Shown here: positions 7,054 to 14,626 of the stretch, one piece after another
How the letters are laid out: every line of letters begins with the position of its first letter
Position numbering within the stretch: position 1 is the stretch's first letter
Assembly: GCA_018222345.1 (NCBI GenBank)
Contig: JAAFAL010000016.1
Coordinates: 1-34,580 of the forward strand
Reading direction: 5' to 3'
DNA length: 34,580 nt
Origin: a bacterium
GTDB lineage: Bacteria; Pseudomonadota; Gammaproteobacteria; Nevskiales; OUC007
Position numbers and translations under genes: made by a program
The notes under the pieces: generated by a model
What the model saw: only the letters and a program-made list of their open reading frames with translations
What the model was told of the DNA's origin: nothing
The model's database searches: none

Positions 7054-7932
7054 TTAGCGCAAAGCCTGCCGATCCATTGCCGCCAAGGCGGCACGAAAAT
7101 CAGTGTGTTGCGGCGGCGCTTTCAACACCGTGCATAGCCGCTCGATCCGCAGCCGGCGCGACTGCAGCAGGTACCCGCGCAACGCCGGGCTAGCCTGTTC
7201 CAGCACAGCTTCCAACGGCAGTTCAGGCAGCGCAGGCAAACCCATCGCCTGCGCACAGGCCTGCAAGTAGTCCGTCATGGTGCTCGGTGCGCCGTCGGCC
7301 ACATTCACCGCCAGGCTTTCCCCGGCCTGCATCCGCTCACGGTGGCCCAGCGCCGCTTCAATGGCGCGCACCACATCATCCACATGCACACGGTTGCTCC
7401 AGGTGGCTTGGCCAGGTTCGACCACCGCGTCGCCGCGCTTGATGCGTTTGCGCGGCAAGCGCTGTGGCCCGTAAATGCCTGCCAAGCGCAGGCGCACTGC
7501 AGTCGCCCCCTGGCGGCGGGCCCAGTCGCTGACCTGCTGCTCGGCGTCGGCCCGCCGCTTTGCACGGTCATCAGCCGGGTTCAGCGGCGCGGTTTCATCC
7601 ACCCAGCGGCCATCACAATCGCCATACACGCCGGATGTGCCGGCATAAACCAAGTGCCGCATGCGCGCTCCGTAGCGCGACAGGAAGCGCTGCAGGCGGG
7701 GGTCGGACTGTCCCTGGCGCGGCGGCGGCACCAAGTAAACACATAGCACTGCATCACTTGCCGGCAACGGCGCGTCGGTATCCAGGTCAATGCCCTGCAA
7801 TGCGCCGAAACTTTCGGCCCTGCCGCGCCGCGCCCACGCATCCACCAGCCAACTCTTGGCGTGCAACTGCGCAGCCAGGCGGTGGCCCACATCACCGCAA
7901 CCCATGATCAAAACATGTTTGTCTGCCTGCAT
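7054..7932 (-). CDS. SDR-like NAD(P)-binding protein (YeeZ-type)
   Basis: 292 residues. The Rossmann start VLIMGCGDVGHRLAAQL at about 7-23 gives the dinucleotide site GxGxxG. The middle has HLVYAGTSGVYGD, the strand and serine region of extended SDR epimerase-like proteins, and NRVHVDDVVRAI further on. The active-site YxxxK is degenerate (DRAKRRADAEQQV follows), as in atypical SDR proteins of the YeeZ group, so catalysis is doubtful. Substrate unknown. The start cannot be moved inward without losing the first beta strand, which leaves only 17 bases to the divergent ytfJ-like gene. Confidence 0.8.
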   Translation of the reverse strand: MQADKHVLIMGCGDVGHRLAAQLHAKSWLVDAWARRGRAESFGALQGIDLDTDAPLPASDAVLCVYLVPPPRQGQSDPRLQRFLSRYGARMRHLVYAGTSGVYGDCDGRWVDETAPLNPADDRAKRRADAEQQVSDWARRQGATAVRLRLAGIYGPQRLPRKRIKRGDAVVEPGQATWSNRVHVDDVVRAIEAALGHRERMQAGESLAVNVADGAPSTMTDYLQACAQAMGLPALPELPLEAVLEQASPALRGYLLQSRRLRIERLCTVLKAPPQHTDFRAALAAMDRQALR

Positions 7933-7949
7933 TTGCGTACTATGCCAGC

Positions 7950-8504
7950 ATGCGAATCGCTCGCTTGTTTATTGCGCTATATCTGTTCGCCGGCGCCGCC
8001 ACTGCGCAACTGCCGGCACCAGGCGAGCCCCTGCCCAGCGTCAACATTGCCGAACCCGGCGCACTGGTGACAGATGGCGACGACTTTACCTTGCGGCCGT
8101 TTTCCACCGATGAACTGCAAGGGCAAGTGGTCAGCATTCACGCCGTCGCCGGCCGGCTGGGCATCGACAAGAAAAATGCGCCCTATGTCGAGGCGCTGAA
8201 AGCGGCCGATTTGCCCGAAGAGCGCTTTGCCACGGTGAGCATCATCGATCAGAGTCAGGCGCTGTTCGGCACCAAGGGCTTGGTGCTGGGCAAGGCCAAA
8301 GACAAGCAACGCGAGTTTCCCACCACCCAATTCGTCGTCGATGGCGACGGTGCCGCCACCGCGGCTTGGGGGCTGGACAAGAAGGGTTATGCGGTCATCG
8401 TTATCGACGCCGCGGGCCGCATACTACGCGCTCACGACGGCAGCCTCGACGCCGCACAAATCGACGACTTCGTTACCGCTATCCGCACCGCAACAGAGGA
8501 CTGA
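7950..8504 (+). CDS. ytfJ: YtfJ family periplasmic protein
   Basis: 184 residues with a signal peptide (MRIARLFIALYLFAGAATA, cleaved about residue 19). The mature part resembles E. coli YtfJ across its length: LPSVNIAEPGALV, HAVAGRLGIDKKNAPYVEALKAADLPEERFATVSIID, then PTTQFVVDGDGAA and AVIVIDAAGRIL. The fold is thioredoxin-like, but no CxxC is present, so it is not a typical disulphide oxidoreductase; function is unknown. It is followed after 3 bases by the 2Fe-2S/FAD reductase gene, which makes a tight two-gene operon. Confidence 0.85.
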   Translation: MRIARLFIALYLFAGAATAQLPAPGEPLPSVNIAEPGALVTDGDDFTLRPFSTDELQGQVVSIHAVAGRLGIDKKNAPYVEALKAADLPEERFATVSIIDQSQALFGTKGLVLGKAKDKQREFPTTQFVVDGDGAATAAWGLDKKGYAVIVIDAAGRILRAHDGSLDAAQIDDFVTAIRTATED

Positions 8505-8507
8505 ATC

Positions 8508-9551
8508 TTGGGCAAGCCCCACACCATCCGCATCGCCGGCAGTGATGTGCAATTCGCCGTTGAGCCGGGCGAAACCGTGCTCGACGCCGCGCTGCGCCTG
8601 GGCCTGCCCGCGCCCTACGGCTGCAAGACTGGCCACTGCGGCGCCTGCCGCGCGCAACTCGTTGAAGGCAGCGTGCATTACAAGGCGCCGCCGCAGGCTT
8701 TGTCGGAGCGAGAGCGCGACGCCGGCCTGACCTTGCTGTGCGAAGCCCAGCCCGACAGCGACGCCACTTTCGACGTGCAATTGCTGGCCGCCGACGGCCA
8801 CCTGCGTGCGCGCAACCTGCCGGCGCGCATCAACAGCCGCACGCAATTGGCACACGATGTCTGGCAATTGGAATTGCAGGTTCCAAAGGCCAAACCGTTC
8901 GATTTTTTGCCTGGTCAATATATCGACTTTCTGTTGCCAGACGGCGGCCGCCGCAGCTTTTCGCTGGCCGCGCCACCGAATGACGACAACGTGCTGCAAT
9001 TGCAACTGCGTAAAGTGCCCGGTGGCAGCTTCGTGCAGCACGTGGTGGACGAGTTGGACGATTGCGCCGTGCTACGCATCCAGGGGCCATTGGGCGGATT
9101 TTTCATGCGCGAAGCCCCACAGCGCCCGGCGGTGTTTATTGCCGGCGGCACCGGCTTTGCGCCCATCCGCGCCATCCTGCTCAGCGAACTCGCCGCCGGC
9201 CAAAGCAAGCCCTTGCACCTGTACTGGGGCGTGCGTGCGCGGCGCGACCTGTACGACGCCGAACTGGCTGAATCCTGGGCGCGCGAGCACGCCAACGTGC
9301 AGTTCACACCGGTGCTGTCAGACCCGGAACCGGACGACAACTGGAACGGCCGCACCGGCTTTGTCCATCAAGTGGCCGCTGAGGATTTCCCCGATTGCAG
9401 CGAACTGGATGTGTATGTGAGCGGCCCACCCGTGTTGGTTGATGCCGCCAAGCGCGACCTAGGCAAGCAAGGCCTACGCCCTGCGCGAACGTTTTACGAC
9501 GCGTTTGAATATGCCCACGTGACTTGGCCCGCCCTAGCGAGCGACGATTAG
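8508..9551 (+). CDS. 2Fe-2S ferredoxin / FAD-NAD(P) reductase (glucoseen-reductase-like)
   Basis: 347 residues. An N-terminal plant-type ferredoxin domain (1-90) carries the cluster cysteines C39, C44, C47 and C78 (YGCKTGHCGACR, LLCEA). It is joined to a ferredoxin-NADP reductase module with the FAD motif RSFSLAAPP (about 147-155) and the NAD(P) motif GGTGFAPIRAIL. Such proteins are often labelled CDP-6-deoxy-delta-3,4-glucoseen reductase, but no deoxysugar genes are nearby, so it is better read as an electron-transfer partner for an unknown oxygenase or reductase. The start is TTG 8508, supported by AGAGGA at 8495-8500. Its TAG stop overlaps the first base of the inverted-repeat element. Confidence 0.88.
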   Translation: MGKPHTIRIAGSDVQFAVEPGETVLDAALRLGLPAPYGCKTGHCGACRAQLVEGSVHYKAPPQALSERERDAGLTLLCEAQPDSDATFDVQLLAADGHLRARNLPARINSRTQLAHDVWQLELQVPKAKPFDFLPGQYIDFLLPDGGRRSFSLAAPPNDDNVLQLQLRKVPGGSFVQHVVDELDDCAVLRIQGPLGGFFMREAPQRPAVFIAGGTGFAPIRAILLSELAAGQSKPLHLYWGVRARRDLYDAELAESWAREHANVQFTPVLSDPEPDDNWNGRTGFVHQVAAEDFPDCSELDVYVSGPPVLVDAAKRDLGKQGLRPARTFYDAFEYAHVTWPALASDD

Positions 9552-9793
9552 TCCGGATGCTTCACGTGATGCGCGGCAGCTGGCGCGGGATCGTTGGTTC
9601 TGGACGCCGCTCTGGAGCGAGAAACGTAGCAATAACTACGTTTGGAGTGAAGAGCAAGTCCAGGACGAACGAGACAAGTCAGATGTTGTGCAAGCGATTC
9701 TTCGGTAAAACTGGTTTTTTACAAAACCCTCGATTGTTGACCGTAATCATGGGCTTACAAGTTCTAACAAGCGGTCACGTGAAATATCCGGAC
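9551..9793. repeat. TIR-bounded structured element, copy 1
   Basis: A 243-bp element filling the whole gap between two convergent genes. The terminal inverted repeats are 9551-9569 (GTCCGGATGCTTCACGTGA) and 9775-9793, 17 of 19 matching; they can be extended outward by TA on both sides. Bases 9551-9700 align without gaps to the reverse complement of 25472-25621 at about 79 % identity by hand count. The middle (about 9701-9760) is AT-rich and unlike copy 2. A hairpin with three stacked stems lies at 9597-9666. There is no transposase and no credible ORF. Read on the minus strand it starts 3 bases after the hemY stop, the same end and orientation that follows the ATPase stop in copy 2. Confidence 0.8.
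9597..9666. other. Conserved multi-stem hairpin in copy 1
   Basis: Nested stems: 9597-9605 with 9658-9666 (9 pairs including one G-T), GCTCT/AGAGC (9609-9613 with 9651-9655), and AAACGTAG/CTACGTTT (9622-9629 with 9636-9643) around a 6-base loop. A purine-rich internal loop (GGAGCGAG opposite GGAGTGA) separates the last two. The same structure can be drawn in copy 2 with compensatory changes. Confidence 0.7.
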
Positions 9794-9796
9794 TAG

Positions 9797-10999
9797 TCAG
9801 TCCGGAGTCGGGCTATCCGTGGCCAGTGCCAGTTCCAGACCGCGGCGGTAGAACTCCATCGCTTTGCCTGGCTCCTGGGTTTCTTCATTGAGACGCGCCA
9901 GCGCAAAGTAAGTGTCGGGCGAACTGCGCTTATCCAAACTGGATTCCAGATAGCTGCGGGCGCGGCCCCATAGCCGGTTGCGCAGGCACAGCCGGCCGGC
10001 GACGAACAACAACTCGGGCTTTTCTTCGTAGCGCTTGATCCACTGCTCGACCTTGGCCAATTGCGACACCGGATCGGCGGCGCGCAGATCGCCATACAGC
10101 AACACCAGATCCGCATCCCAACCGGTTTTCAGCGCCGCATCGACCATGGCGATGGCCTCGCTGTCGGCACCCGCCGCAGCTAATTGCCGCGCATAAGCAC
10201 GCACTAGTTCGGCGCGGCTGCGAAAAGCTTTTGGCACGGACGACCACGCAGCTTTCAGGCTATCCAGCGCATGATGTTTGCCGGCGGCTTCGAGCATCTG
10301 CAACTGACACTGCAGCATCAGCGCATCCCAACGCGGCGCCGGCAATACCGTGCTGCCCTCAACTTTTTGCAGGAGTTCGCGCAAGGCTTCCCACTCTTGT
10401 GTCGCCTCATACACGCTCACCAAACGGCGCTGCACGCCAGGATGATGCGGCTCCAATTCTTCCAGCCGCGTTAGCGTGGCCAGCGCCTCGGCATGGCGGC
10501 CGCCGGCCAATTGCAGGTCGGCCTGTTTGAGCAACACCGGCACTTCATGGCCAGGATTAGCGTCGATGGCCAGTTGCAGGTAGTGGTCGCGGCGGTCGGC
10601 GGCGGCAACGCCATCGGCGGCCTCGGCGGCGGCCAGATAATTCAAATAAGCGTGGTCGTGATGCGCGGCGCGGCGAACCAGATCGACCTCGGCTTCCTGC
10701 AAGCGTGCTTCATACAACTTGCCGATGCCGTCAAGAAACGACTCGCGCGCCTTGTCGCGCTTGCGACGCGCCAGGGCCTGCGACACCTTGCGCGGCGCCT
10801 GCACGGTGCCGCGGATGGTGCGAAAGGCCAAACCCGCGAGCAGGAACAGCAAGACGACACCCACCACCAACACAATGGCGTTGGTCTCGACCACGTAGCC
10901 ACCAACATTGACCAGCACGTAGCCGGCATCTTCACGGATGAACACCGCGCCAATGGCGGCGACTGCGAACGCAGCCAGAATGAGCAATAAGACGACCAT
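9797..10999 (-). CDS. hemY: HemY-type heme biosynthesis TPR protein
   Basis: 400 residues, inner-membrane anchored. Two N-terminal hydrophobic segments (about 2-20 and 40-62) precede a basic stretch and a long alpha-helical region of TPR-like repeats (for example HPGVQRRLVSVYEATQEW, then SPDTYFALARLNEETQEPGKAMEFYRRGLELAL). This is the proteobacterial HemY of the hemCDXY operon, not the Bacillus protoporphyrinogen oxidase of the same name; its exact role in the late heme pathway is unclear. The start is 3 bases after the hemDX stop, so they are cotranscribed. It is the last gene of the operon; element copy 1 begins 3 bases after its stop. Confidence 0.9.
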   Translation of the reverse strand: MVVLLLILAAFAVAAIGAVFIREDAGYVLVNVGGYVVETNAIVLVVGVVLLFLLAGLAFRTIRGTVQAPRKVSQALARRKRDKARESFLDGIGKLYEARLQEAEVDLVRRAAHHDHAYLNYLAAAEAADGVAAADRRDHYLQLAIDANPGHEVPVLLKQADLQLAGGRHAEALATLTRLEELEPHHPGVQRRLVSVYEATQEWEALRELLQKVEGSTVLPAPRWDALMLQCQLQMLEAAGKHHALDSLKAAWSSVPKAFRSRAELVRAYARQLAAAGADSEAIAMVDAALKTGWDADLVLLYGDLRAADPVSQLAKVEQWIKRYEEKPELLFVAGRLCLRNRLWGRARSYLESSLDKRSSPDTYFALARLNEETQEPGKAMEFYRRGLELALATDSPTPD

Positions 11000-11002
11000 G
11001 GC

Positions 11003-12913
11003 CTATTGCCCTTGCTGGGCAATGACCCGCCGCACCGCTTGTAGGCTGGCACTGATATCGGGCCGCGCTTCAGCAACGCGTTCGCCCAACAGACTGCTGA
11101 GTTCGGCCTGCATGGCCTGCACACCACGGTTGTCGGTATCAAAATTGGCGCCCACCCAGGCTAGCGCCGTTTGTAGCGCATCGCGGTAAATGGTGGCCTC
11201 GCCGCGCAGTAGCGCCACGCGCGCGGTCTCCAGCTTCAGGGTCAGGTTCTGGCGCAGAAAATAATCCTGCTCCGGCGGCAGCAGCGGCCGCGTGGGCTCA
11301 TCGGCTTTGCGCACCACCACCATTTGTTTCAGCGCCTGCTTGGCCATGTGCAGCGCGCGTTTGCCGGCATCGGCCATGGCTTCGGCGCCGCTGGCCGTGT
11401 CATCGACCGGAGCTGGCGCTACAAAGTCGGTTGGCGCGATACGGCTCAGGGGCAATTCCGGCACCTGGCGGGTCAAGCTGGCCAGCTTTAGCGCAATGGC
11501 ACGTGTATCCACCCGTGGCGTCGCGGCGATTTGCGCCAACTCATTGGCCACCTGCTCGCGCGCCGGCAGCAATGCCGGGTCATTCATGGTTGCCATACGC
11601 GCCTGGGCTAGTTGCAAGGCCGTGCTAGCGCCTTCGAGGTCGCCGGACAACTGCAGGCGATCATTGGCGATGAGCAGCAAATGCTCGATCTCGCTGAGCT
11701 GCCAACTGCGGCGGCCACCGGCCACGAGTTGTGTCACATCGGCCATGGCGGCTTCGGTGGTGCCCAAGCGCGCGTCTTGTGCGTCCATCCGCGCCGCGTG
11801 TTTGGCGCTGGTTTGCTCGGCCAGGTCTAGCTTGCGCTGCAAGCTTGCGCTGCGTTGTTTTTGGTCATCCAGGCGTTCGGTCTGGCGCTCGTTGACCAGC
11901 GCCTGTTTGGTCACGCGCTCGTTCAGGCTCTCGCCCTTTTGCAGGGCACCGTCGAGCCACGGCAGCGCCAGCCGCCATGCCAAAAAGATGGCAGCGCCAA
12001 GCACCATCAAATTGAGCAAGGTGACGAACAGCGCTGCAGCGGCAAAACTGCGCCCGGACTTGGACGCAGCAGGCGCCGCATCGGTAGGTGGGGGCATGGC
12101 GGTTTCGGCCTGGTCGGTAGTGTCAGCTTCGGTCATGGCGCGCGGCTCGGCCGGTTGGGCAGCGGCAGTGGCTGCGGGGTCAGTGTTTAGCTGGCGCATT
12201 GCCGCCAGCACGGCAGCAGGGTTCATGCCATCGGCCACGGCATGCGTGCCCGAATAACCCCGCTGCTGCGATGTTTGTATCACACGCATGCTGGGCGCCA
12301 CCACTGGTAGGCGCAGCAAGCGCGAGCGGTCGCCCTCAGCGCATGCGGCGAGCAGGGCTTCGGCGGTTTCGACACTGGGCAGCAAGACGTGCGTGGCAGT
12401 GGCCAATGCATCAGCAAGCGCGGCGCTTGGCGGTTGCAGCCGCTCGCGCTGATAGGCGATGGCCTCAGTCACCGTGGCGCCGCGCGCACGCAGCGTATCC
12501 AGCAATGCCGTGCGGCCACCCGCGCCAGTCAGCAGCAATACATGTTGGCCGCCCAGATCCTGCAATTGCGGGTGCGCCAGCAAGCCCTCGGTGCTGGCGG
12601 GCTCCGGGCACGTCGCTGCGGGCCAGCCCGCCGCCTGAATCGCTTCGGCCGTGCTCGGGCCGATGGCGAACACGCTGTGCGGCGGCGTCCAGCCAGCGTC
12701 CAACATTGGCAGCACATGGCGCACTGCGTTGGCACTGGTGACGACCAGATGCTCGGCCGGGCCGTTCATGGCTGCTTTGACGGCTGCGGTGTCGGCGCTT
12801 GGCGTCGTTTCGACAACCTGCACCACACTACTGCCGATGCCGGCTTGCGCTAGCGCCTCGACTAACGCGGCGGCGCGCTCGGGCGCACGTGGAATCAATA
12901 GCTGCATCGTCAT
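11003..12913 (-). CDS. hemDX: Fused uroporphyrinogen-III synthase / HemX
   Basis: 636 residues. Residues about 1-240 are uroporphyrinogen-III synthase (HemD), which closes hydroxymethylbilane into the macrocycle: LLIPRAP, VVTSANAVRH, GTHAVADGMNPAAVLAAM. A proline/alanine-rich linker (about 245-288) leads to one membrane helix (about 290-312, FAAAALFVTLLNLMVLGAAIFL) and a coiled-coil periplasmic HemX domain ending near EAEDYFL-like family sequence. HemX proteins were once called uroporphyrinogen methyltransferases, but no SAM site is seen. The frame is continuous with no break, so this is a true fusion. The ATG at 12911-12913 overlaps the hemC TGA (TGATG), indicating translational coupling. 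Confidence 0.9.
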   Translation of the reverse strand: MTMQLLIPRAPERAAALVEALAQAGIGSSVVQVVETTPSADTAAVKAAMNGPAEHLVVTSANAVRHVLPMLDAGWTPPHSVFAIGPSTAEAIQAAGWPAATCPEPASTEGLLAHPQLQDLGGQHVLLLTGAGGRTALLDTLRARGATVTEAIAYQRERLQPPSAALADALATATHVLLPSVETAEALLAACAEGDRSRLLRLPVVAPSMRVIQTSQQRGYSGTHAVADGMNPAAVLAAMRQLNTDPAATAAAQPAEPRAMTEADTTDQAETAMPPPTDAAPAASKSGRSFAAAALFVTLLNLMVLGAAIFLAWRLALPWLDGALQKGESLNERVTKQALVNERQTERLDDQKQRSASLQRKLDLAEQTSAKHAARMDAQDARLGTTEAAMADVTQLVAGGRRSWQLSEIEHLLLIANDRLQLSGDLEGASTALQLAQARMATMNDPALLPAREQVANELAQIAATPRVDTRAIALKLASLTRQVPELPLSRIAPTDFVAPAPVDDTASGAEAMADAGKRALHMAKQALKQMVVVRKADEPTRPLLPPEQDYFLRQNLTLKLETARVALLRGEATIYRDALQTALAWVGANFDTDNRGVQAMQAELSSLLGERVAEARPDISASLQAVRRVIAQQGQ

Positions 12914-13851
12914 CAATGCGCCGCTTGCCGCAGCGTTCTCAACATGGCGTCCGCGCCTTGCGCGCGCAGGCCGTCGGCAGCTTGCTGCCCAAGCTGCGCG
13001 GCGACGCCCGGCGTAATCTCGCCGGACACATCACCATGCCAACGCAACTGCGCACTGCCGTCGGGCAGGCCCAGGAACGCATCAATGTGCAAATTTGCTG
13101 CGCCCAACACCGCGTGCGCCGCTAGCGGCAAAGTGCAGTCGCCGCCTAGGGCCAGGCTGACAGCGCGCTCGGCGGCGAGGCAAATCGCCGTTGGCGTGTG
13201 ATGCAAAGCCGCAAGCTGCTCGCGTGTGACGACGTCGCCGGCTGCAATTTCGATACCGATGGCGCCCTGGCCAATGGCTGGCAGCATCGTCGTCACTGGT
13301 AAGCGCTGGCTGATGCGCGGCGCCAAACCCAGGCGGTCCAGCCCGGCGGCCGCGAGCAGCAAGGCATCGAACTTGCCGCTATCGAGATGCGACAGGCGCG
13401 TGCCCACGTTGCCGCGCACTGGCGACACGCGCAGGTCGGGCCGGCGGGCGACAAGCTGCGCCTGGCGGCGCAGGCTAGCCGTGCCTACATGACCGCCTTG
13501 CGGCAAGTCATCGATATCTGTGACGTCGCCGGCAACCAGCGCGTCGCGCACATCGGCGCGCTGCAATATCGCTGCCAGTTCAAAACCCGCGGGCAACTGC
13601 GCAGGCACGTCTTTCATGCTATGCACGGCGAGTTGCGCGCGGCCATCCAGCAACGCGTGCTCGAGCTCCTTGATGAACAAGCCCTTGCCGCCAGCCTCAG
13701 CCAGCGGCGCGCCCAGCCGGCGGTCGCCTTCGGTGGTCATGGTCAGCAGTTCGACCTGCAGGCCCGGATGCGCCGCCATCAGGGCATCGCGCACATGTTC
13801 GGCTTGCCATAGCGCCAAGGGGCTCTGGCGGGTTGCAATCGTCAGGGTCAT
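12913..13851 (-). CDS. hemC: Porphobilinogen deaminase
   Basis: 312 residues, the usual length. The enzyme joins four porphobilinogens into hydroxymethylbilane in the cytosol. Visible features are IATRQSPLALWQAEHV at the N-terminus, catalytic aspartate in HSMKDVP (about D81), the basic substrate site GTASLRRQAQL, and the cysteine that carries the dipyrromethane cofactor, about C239 in LGGDCTLPL. It is followed by hemDX with overlapping stop and start codons and preceded by algR at 9 bases. This is the order known from Pseudomonas (algZ-algR-hemC-hemD), so transcription may begin upstream of the alg genes. Confidence 0.96.
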   Translation of the reverse strand: MTLTIATRQSPLALWQAEHVRDALMAAHPGLQVELLTMTTEGDRRLGAPLAEAGGKGLFIKELEHALLDGRAQLAVHSMKDVPAQLPAGFELAAILQRADVRDALVAGDVTDIDDLPQGGHVGTASLRRQAQLVARRPDLRVSPVRGNVGTRLSHLDSGKFDALLLAAAGLDRLGLAPRISQRLPVTTMLPAIGQGAIGIEIAAGDVVTREQLAALHHTPTAICLAAERAVSLALGGDCTLPLAAHAVLGAANLHIDAFLGLPDGSAQLRWHGDVSGEITPGVAAQLGQQAADGLRAQGADAMLRTLRQAAH

Positions 13852-13860
13852 GGGCAGATT

Positions 13861-14619
13861 CTACTTGCCCGGCGGCTCCACGTGCTGGTTGTCTTCGCTG
13901 ATCATGCGGCGCACGTCGGACAGGCGGCGGCGGCTGACCGGCAAGGGCTCGTCGGTGTGCAACAAATACAACTCGTGCTGGCCGGAATCATTGCGCTCCA
14001 GCCGCGCGATATAACGCGTGGCCACCAGCGCCTTGCGGTGCACACGCAAGAACCACGGCTCGAAATCGACCTCAAGCTGGCGCAGCGATTCTTCGATAAG
14101 CACTTGGCCGTGCAAATGAAACACGGTGACGTATTTCTGGTCGGCCAAGAAATACAGAATGTCGCGCGCCGGCACGCGCACCAGGCCAGTGCGGGTGGAG
14201 GCGACGATGTGCGTGCGCTTGGGTTCGGTGAACTGGTCGGTAGCAACCTCCAGTTGTGCGCGGCTGGGGCGACGGGCGCGCTGCAGGGCCTCGCGCAACT
14301 TCTCTTCGCGGATCGGCTTGAGCAGGTAAGCCACGGCCTGCGACTCGAAAGCGGTCAGCGCATGCTCGGCGAATGCCGTGGTGAAGATGACCGCCGGCGG
14401 GGTGTCATGCTCGGTCAGCGCACGGGCGACTTTGAGGCCGTCCATCTCACCCATGCGGATGTCCAACAACACCACGTCGGGCTCGGTGGCCTCGATGACC
14501 TCCAGTGCTTTTCTGCCGTTTTCGGCCTGGCCGACAACCTCCCAACCTGGGAAATGCGCCACCATCTGGCACAAGCGTTCGCGCGCCAAATGTTCGTCAT
14601 CGACGATGACCAGCTTCAC
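13861..14619 (-). CDS. algR: LytTR-family response regulator, AlgR-like
   Basis: 252 residues from GTG 14619 (VKLVIVDDEHLARERL); the longer frame that extends into the kinase gene is not needed. Residues 1-120 are a receiver domain with the acidic pocket VDDE, phospho-acceptor aspartate in VVLLDIRMGEMDG, and the lysine in YLLKPI. Residues about 145-245 are a LytTR DNA-binding domain (THIVASTRTGLVRVPARDILYFLADQKYVTVF, FLRVHRKALVA). In Pseudomonas AlgR controls alginate, type IV pili and other surface traits. The start is 7 bases after the algZ stop, so the pair is a two-component operon that leads into hemC. Confidence 0.93.
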   Translation of the reverse strand: MKLVIVDDEHLARERLCQMVAHFPGWEVVGQAENGRKALEVIEATEPDVVLLDIRMGEMDGLKVARALTEHDTPPAVIFTTAFAEHALTAFESQAVAYLLKPIREEKLREALQRARRPSRAQLEVATDQFTEPKRTHIVASTRTGLVRVPARDILYFLADQKYVTVFHLHGQVLIEESLRQLEVDFEPWFLRVHRKALVATRYIARLERNDSGQHELYLLHTDEPLPVSRRRLSDVRRMISEDNQHVEPPGK

Positions 14620-14626
14620 ACCGACC

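Noticed and set aside
9551-9793. Element as an integron attC site, CRISPR repeat or selenocysteine insertion element
   Set aside because: There is no GTTRRRY/RYYYAAC core, no repeated spacer units and no in-frame TGA read as selenocysteine in neighbouring genes.
9524-9796. A similar peptide in both elements (GSWR..SGRRSG.RNVA..TFG.KSK..ETSQM), readable on the plus strand here and on the minus strand near 25470-25620
   Set aside because: The similarity follows from the DNA homology of the two elements. Substitutions fall as often at codon positions 1 and 2 as at 3 (about 8, 5 and 5 in the stretch I compared), there is no ribosome site, and the C-terminal parts differ. A structured nucleic acid explains the conservation better than a protein.
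11292-12257. Long plus-strand open frame (321 codons) opposite hemDX
   Set aside because: It is the antisense shadow of a high-GC gene; its translation is low-complexity and has no recognisable domain.
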